Shown here: piece after piece, positions 14,425-17,434 of the stretch
Position numbering within the stretch: position 1 is the stretch's first letter
Layout of the letters: every line of letters begins with the position of its first letter
NCBI GenBank assembly: GCA_045123075.1
Contig: JBGVIJ010000058.1
Location: forward strand, 1-17,434
Source of the DNA: JAHHUH01 sp045123075
GTDB lineage: Bacteria; Bacillota; Negativicutes; Acidaminococcales; Acidaminococcaceae
Direction: 5' to 3'
DNA length: 17,434 nt
Position numbers and translations under genes: made by a program
The notes under the pieces: generated by a model
The model's input: the letters and a program-made list of their open reading frames with translations, nothing else
Databases searched by the model: none
What the model was told of the DNA's origin: nothing

Positions 14425-14455
14425 CGTTCTTTCACTACGCAAACGGTTTGTATAC
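14417..14455. promoter_or_regulatory. Inverted repeat over the hydC promoter -35 box
   Basis: GTATACAA (14417-14424) and TTGTATAC (14448-14455) are perfect 8-bp arms, extended inward by CGTT / AACG with a two-base bulge. One arm contains the -35 box. It could be an operator for a repressor, or a stem at the end of the PHP-gene transcript; it is not followed by a U-tract. Confidence 0.5.
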
Positions 14456-14459
14456 AGTA

Positions 14460-15227
14460 TTAATCTTCAAAATTGGCAAACTGCCCCGGCAAACAGGAAC
14501 GTCCTCCCGAATTTTGCAAAGCAAGTTTCAATTCAGCAATAGTCAATTCTTCAACAGTTAATAAGTTTTTAGGGCCTTGCACAAAATCTAAAATATTATG
14601 AGCATCAGAATTGGTTAGATAAGGCAAAAAGCCGGTCAGCCTTTGCAACTTACTTTGTAAATTCCGTTTCCAACCTGCAGTAGAAATCTCCGCTGCAACA
14701 AAACCAAAGTCGGGTTCGATAAAACCAAGCTGCCCAATAATACTGTAAGAAGGTCTATCAATATGAGCAGCAATAGCAATTCCACCCAAAGCATTCACTT
14801 CACGGACAACTTCCTCCGCCGTCATCGAGAGAGGTGCGTGCAATAAACGTTCATCTTCTCGCAGGAAGTTATCATTATCATCAACAACGAACTGAGCACC
14901 AAATCTATTAGTATCATTGGGCAAACCGTTCATCTTGCCATCCACAAGCTTTTGCCAGGCTACAAGCTGCTTCATCTTATCGAACAAAACTACAATATGT
15001 GCTTCTTCCAAACATTCAACTTCCATACCGGGGAAGACTTTTACTCCATAGCGTTCCCCTGCTTGCAGCGCAGCAACTACATTGGCAGACGCATTGTGAT
15101 CCGTAATGGCAATAGCATCAATGCCAAACTCCGCCGCACGCATCACGACATGGTGAGGAGTCATCTCCACCTCAGCACAGGGAGAAAGCAAACTATGAAC
15201 ATGGAAGTCCGTCAAAAAAGTGCGCAT
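14460..15227 (-). CDS. PHP-domain metal-dependent phosphoesterase
   Basis: Protein of 255 aa with the PHP fold, which binds two or three metal ions and usually hydrolyses phosphoesters. Ligand motifs are His9/His11 (FHVHS), Asp43/His44 (TDHN), Glu69 (GMEVE), His77, His155 (AAHIDRPS) and Asp208/His210 (NSDAH); all positions expected of an active enzyme are present. The substrate is unknown. It resembles the short PHP proteins linked to hydrogenase genes in clostridia rather than DNA polymerase or histidinol phosphatase PHP domains. It starts 2 bp after the DRTGG-like gene with only a weak ribosome site, so it depends on coupling. Its link to hydrogenase control is inferred from position. Confidence 0.85.
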   Translation of the reverse strand: MRTFLTDFHVHSLLSPCAEVEMTPHHVVMRAAEFGIDAIAITDHNASANVVAALQAGERYGVKVFPGMEVECLEEAHIVVLFDKMKQLVAWQKLVDGKMNGLPNDTNRFGAQFVVDDNDNFLREDERLLHAPLSMTAEEVVREVNALGGIAIAAHIDRPSYSIIGQLGFIEPDFGFVAAEISTAGWKRNLQSKLQRLTGFLPYLTNSDAHNILDFVQGPKNLLTVEELTIAELKLALQNSGGRSCLPGQFANFED

Positions 15228-15229
15228 TA

Positions 15230-15568
15230 TTATTTACCAATACCCAATTCGTACAATTTACCAACAACTTCAAAAGCAGGTGCTTCCGTAGCGAAAATAA
15301 CTACGTCATTCAGTTCTGCTTTATTCAGAGTATCTTCTGCAACAGGAGCATCACCCGCCACAATCACAGCAGAAAGTCCAATTAAAGAGGCTACTGCCGC
15401 GATGTTTTGATGTCCTTGCATAGTAACCCATACCATATCAGGTTCTGCCTGACCCATAACATTACTTAAAAGATCAGAAGCGTAACCGCCTTTAACTTCA
15501 CCGTCTAAGGCAACATCTTCTGTAAGCAATTTTAAATTTAAAGCTTCCATCAGCTCGCTTACTTTCAT
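15230..15568 (-). CDS. DRTGG-like small regulatory-domain protein
   Basis: Protein of 112 aa that looks like a lone DRTGG-type domain, known as a sensory module fused to CBS or kinase domains in other proteins. The pattern of beta strands with VIVAGDAPV near the middle and VVIFATEAPAFEVV toward the end fits that fold, but the DRTGG letters themselves are not conserved. There are no cysteines or metal motifs. Its ATG overlaps the HydS-like stop (ATGA) and an AGGAGG site lies within that gene. It probably binds a ligand or partner protein; no function is shown for such stand-alone proteins as far as I know. Confidence 0.75.
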   Translation of the reverse strand: MKVSELMEALNLKLLTEDVALDGEVKGGYASDLLSNVMGQAEPDMVWVTMQGHQNIAAVASLIGLSAVIVAGDAPVAEDTLNKAELNDVVIFATEAPAFEVVGKLYELGIGK

Positions 15569-16932
15569 CGTTCATCCTCCTCTACCGTGTTCAAGGATTG
15601 GGGTTCGTGTGAAATGGGAATTTGTTTTACCAAATCCATCATACCCTTCGCTAATTTATGGACACTGCCACGCAGTTTAAAAATGCAATCTATTTCGTGA
15701 GCTTTACCTTGTACAATATCTTCTGCCAAACCTTGGCAACTGGGAGCGCCACAAGCACCGCAGTTCAAACCGGGCAAAGCGTTCAGCACTTCTTCCATTT
15801 GTTCAAATTTCTTCATAGCTTCCATTATGTTTTCATCAAGATGCATCATAGGACGAGCTACAAGCTTTTTAAGATAAGCAGCAGATTTGGGGAAGTCTTC
15901 CAAAGTCATGCTGGCATTCATAGTCAATTCTCTATCAACGGGTTCTTCTACTCGCAACGCATTGATACGTCTACGCAAATTGGCTTCTGCAACGAATTTA
16001 TTTTCTGCAGCAAGCACGCCACCAATACAACCACGCTCGCACATATTACATTCCACATAATCTAAGTTGGGCATCTTGTTCATAGAAATCTGCTCTAAAA
16101 TTTCGTACACATTATCCACACCATGTACTGCCAAAGCATTATCAAGACCAGCGGAAGAAATTTCGCCGCCATAAGCGCCCCAACCCATCCCGTAGGAAGA
16201 ACCGGTCATAACATTCAGCTTATTGTCGCCACCTAAACAATGAAGTAACTTACCGTAAACTTCTGCCAAACTAAAGCTACCGCTAAGCGCAGTCTTGCGC
16301 ACATCAACAGATTGACGAATATTGGTTTCTTTAGAAGGGCAAGGAGAAATAAACCAAACACCAATTTTTTCAGAAGGCAGGTTTAATTTTGCCTCTGCCT
16401 TTTGGCGTACATAAATCGCCGCTGCTTCTGCAGGAGGCAGTACAGGGACAACTTGCTTAATAAGTTCCGGGAACTTAACTTGAATCAAGCGCAACACGGA
16501 AGGACAAGTACTGGAAATCAAAGGCTTTCGACCACCAGTATAGTTTGTAACGTAGGCTTCAATTTCTTTGGCAATATATTCAGATGCTAAAGACACGTCA
16601 AAAATTTCATCAAAACCTAAATTATGCAAGCCTTGCCAAATATCTTCCAAAGAAATGTGTTCCGGAAATTGAGAATACATGGAGGGAGCAGGCAAAACTA
16701 TATTATAAGCATAATCTTCTAAACCATCTAAGGCAGCAGTTTTGATAGTAAATGCGTGATAAGGGCAAGTAGCAGCACAAGCACCACAGTCAATGCAACG
16801 GTCAGGCAAAATTTCTGCCTTGCCATTGCGCACGCGGATTGCTTCTGTCGGACAAGCCTTTACGCAGGATACGCAGCCCTGACATTTATCACGAAGCAAA
16901 CGAACCGAATGGAAATATTCTGTCTGAGCCAT
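15565..16932 (-). CDS. HydS-like [FeFe]-hydrogenase-related iron-sulfur protein
   Basis: Protein of 455 aa. In order: two 4Fe-4S motifs (Cys17, 20, 23, 27 and Cys46, 49, 52, 56); an H-cluster-type domain (about 75-320); and a C-terminal 4Fe-4S domain with CGACGAPSC (Cys391, 394, 399) plus Cys416, as in RnfB-like Fe-S domains. The H-cluster motifs are degenerate but keep the ligands: SSTCP (Cys143), SPCPSK (Cys198, Lys201) and CERGC (Cys298, Cys302). Thr142 replaces the cysteine used for proton transfer, and Pro-Cys is preceded by Ser in place of Met. These are marks of putative sensory hydrogenases (HydS, groups C/D). There is no PAS domain. It is encoded with an RsbW-like ATPase and DRTGG and PHP proteins, just upstream of hydCBA, so hydrogen or redox sensing is the best inference. 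Confidence 0.85.
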   Translation of the reverse strand: MAQTEYFHSVRLLRDKCQGCVSCVKACPTEAIRVRNGKAEILPDRCIDCGACAATCPYHAFTIKTAALDGLEDYAYNIVLPAPSMYSQFPEHISLEDIWQGLHNLGFDEIFDVSLASEYIAKEIEAYVTNYTGGRKPLISSTCPSVLRLIQVKFPELIKQVVPVLPPAEAAAIYVRQKAEAKLNLPSEKIGVWFISPCPSKETNIRQSVDVRKTALSGSFSLAEVYGKLLHCLGGDNKLNVMTGSSYGMGWGAYGGEISSAGLDNALAVHGVDNVYEILEQISMNKMPNLDYVECNMCERGCIGGVLAAENKFVAEANLRRRINALRVEEPVDRELTMNASMTLEDFPKSAAYLKKLVARPMMHLDENIMEAMKKFEQMEEVLNALPGLNCGACGAPSCQGLAEDIVQGKAHEIDCIFKLRGSVHKLAKGMMDLVKQIPISHEPQSLNTVEEDER

Positions 16933-16956
16933 CGTATCACCTCATTTCTTCAAAAT

Positions 16957-17400
16957 TTATAAATCTTCGCTAATATGTTCAAATCGCATGGTGATGGTAG
17001 TACCTTCACCAACTACGGACTGGATATCAAATTTATCGGAGCATTTCACCATATTGGGCAAGCCCATACCTGCACCAAAACCCATTTGGCGCACATGGTC
17101 AGGGGCAGTAGACCAACCTTCTTGCAATGCCTTTTCAATATCAGGAATGCCGGGACCTTTATCAGTAACAGTAATAACTGTCGCATCAGAAAAAGCTTCA
17201 GCCGCTACATTACCACCACCAGCGTGAATGATAACGTTCATTTCTGCCTCATAAGTACCAATGGCAATACGACGTACGATATCAGCAGGCACGCCAATCA
17301 TTTTAAGCATCTTCTTAATTTTGGCAGAAGCTTCTCCTGCACGTTCAAAGTCGCCGCCAACTACATCAAAGCTTAATTTTAAGGATTTATTTTCTTCCAT
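16957..17400 (-). CDS. RsbW/RsbT-like ATP-binding protein (anti-sigma-factor kinase family)
   Basis: Small GHKL ATPase (147 aa) of the serine-kinase type seen in partner-switching systems. The N-box is Glu51/Asn55 (EAEMN), the G1 box is DKGPG (80-84), the G2 box is GFGAGMGL (107-114) and GEGT is at 131-134. ATG at 17400 is chosen because AAGGAG lies 7 nt upstream; the frame stays open nine codons further but those lack a ribosome site. The HydS-like gene follows after 24 bp. No sigma factor or anti-anti-sigma (STAS) gene is in the window. It may act as a kinase or switch protein for the hydrogenase cluster; this is inferred. Confidence 0.85.
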   Translation of the reverse strand: MEENKSLKLSFDVVGGDFERAGEASAKIKKMLKMIGVPADIVRRIAIGTYEAEMNVIIHAGGGNVAAEAFSDATVITVTDKGPGIPDIEKALQEGWSTAPDHVRQMGFGAGMGLPNMVKCSDKFDIQSVVGEGTTITMRFEHISEDL

Positions 17401-17434
17401 AGCTGCACTCCTTCTTAGCACAACCACGAATACC
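17387..17434 (-). CDS. C-terminal end of an upstream gene, possibly a second DRTGG-like protein
   Basis: An open frame enters from the right edge and ends at TAA (17387-17389), overlapping the RsbW-like start by 14 bp. The 15 visible residues are GIRGCAKKECSYGRK. They resemble the LYELGIGK end of the DRTGG-like protein in this window, and such a gene often stands first in related clusters, but 15 residues are too few to be sure. Confidence 0.3.
   Translation of the reverse strand, partial: GIRGCAKKECSYGRK

Noticed and set aside
17401..17427. Nine-codon longer start for the RsbW-like protein
   Set aside because: The AAGGAG site lies inside this extension and is well spaced for the ATG at 17400.

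Overview
The window looks like an anaerobic, propionate-forming Firmicute of the class Negativicutes. A succinate-decarboxylating gut genus such as Phascolarctobacterium is my best guess; this rests on gene content and order, not on a database match. Every gene I can support lies on the minus strand, so the window is read from right to left. Shine-Dalgarno sequences are strong (AAGGAGG type). There are no RNA genes, insertion sequences, prophage genes or CRISPR arrays.

Right part (17434 to 9388), hydrogenase locus. The tail of an unknown upstream gene is followed by an RsbW/RsbT-like ATPase, a HydS-like protein related to sensory [FeFe]-hydrogenases, a DRTGG-like protein and a PHP-family phosphoesterase. 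The genes are packed closely, with one ATGA overlap (HydS-like/DRTGG). A clear sigma-A promoter (14396-14424), partly inside an inverted repeat, then starts a second unit. That unit holds a NuoE-like 2Fe-2S subunit, a GHKL ATPase, a small thioredoxin-like ferredoxin, a NuoF-like flavin subunit and the [FeFe]-hydrogenase catalytic subunit. This is the architecture of a NAD(H)-linked, probably electron-bifurcating, HydABC hydrogenase. The unit ends at a strong intrinsic terminator (9329-9367). The hydrogenase maturation genes are not in the window.

Left part (9306 to 1), propionate operon. Two tandem promoters and a 220-320 nt leader precede, in order: succinate/propionate CoA-transferase, the large and the B12-binding small subunits of methylmalonyl-CoA mutase, the mutase chaperone MeaB, methylmalonyl-CoA epimerase, and the Na+-pumping methylmalonyl-CoA decarboxylase subunits alpha, delta, gamma and beta. 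The last (mmdB) runs off the left edge. Together they form a full cycle. CoA moves from propionyl-CoA to succinate; succinyl-CoA is rearranged to (R)-methylmalonyl-CoA and epimerised to (S). Decarboxylation then gives propionyl-CoA plus CO2 while Na+ is exported. Key catalytic residues fit the assigned reactions: mutase Tyr78/Arg196/His233, CoA-transferase Glu294, and MmdB Asp144/Tyr170/Asn314/Ser323.

The most interesting features beyond the genes are two. First, in the propionate operon four gene junctions carry a repeated layout: an AT-rich hairpin abutting or overlapping the stop codon, then a GC-rich hairpin without a U-tract. This splits the message into CoA-transferase / mutase / meaB-epimerase / mmdADC / mmdB blocks. 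Second, a cluster of HydS-like, ATPase, DRTGG and PHP proteins sits directly upstream of the hydrogenase promoter and could be a hydrogen- or redox-sensing control module.
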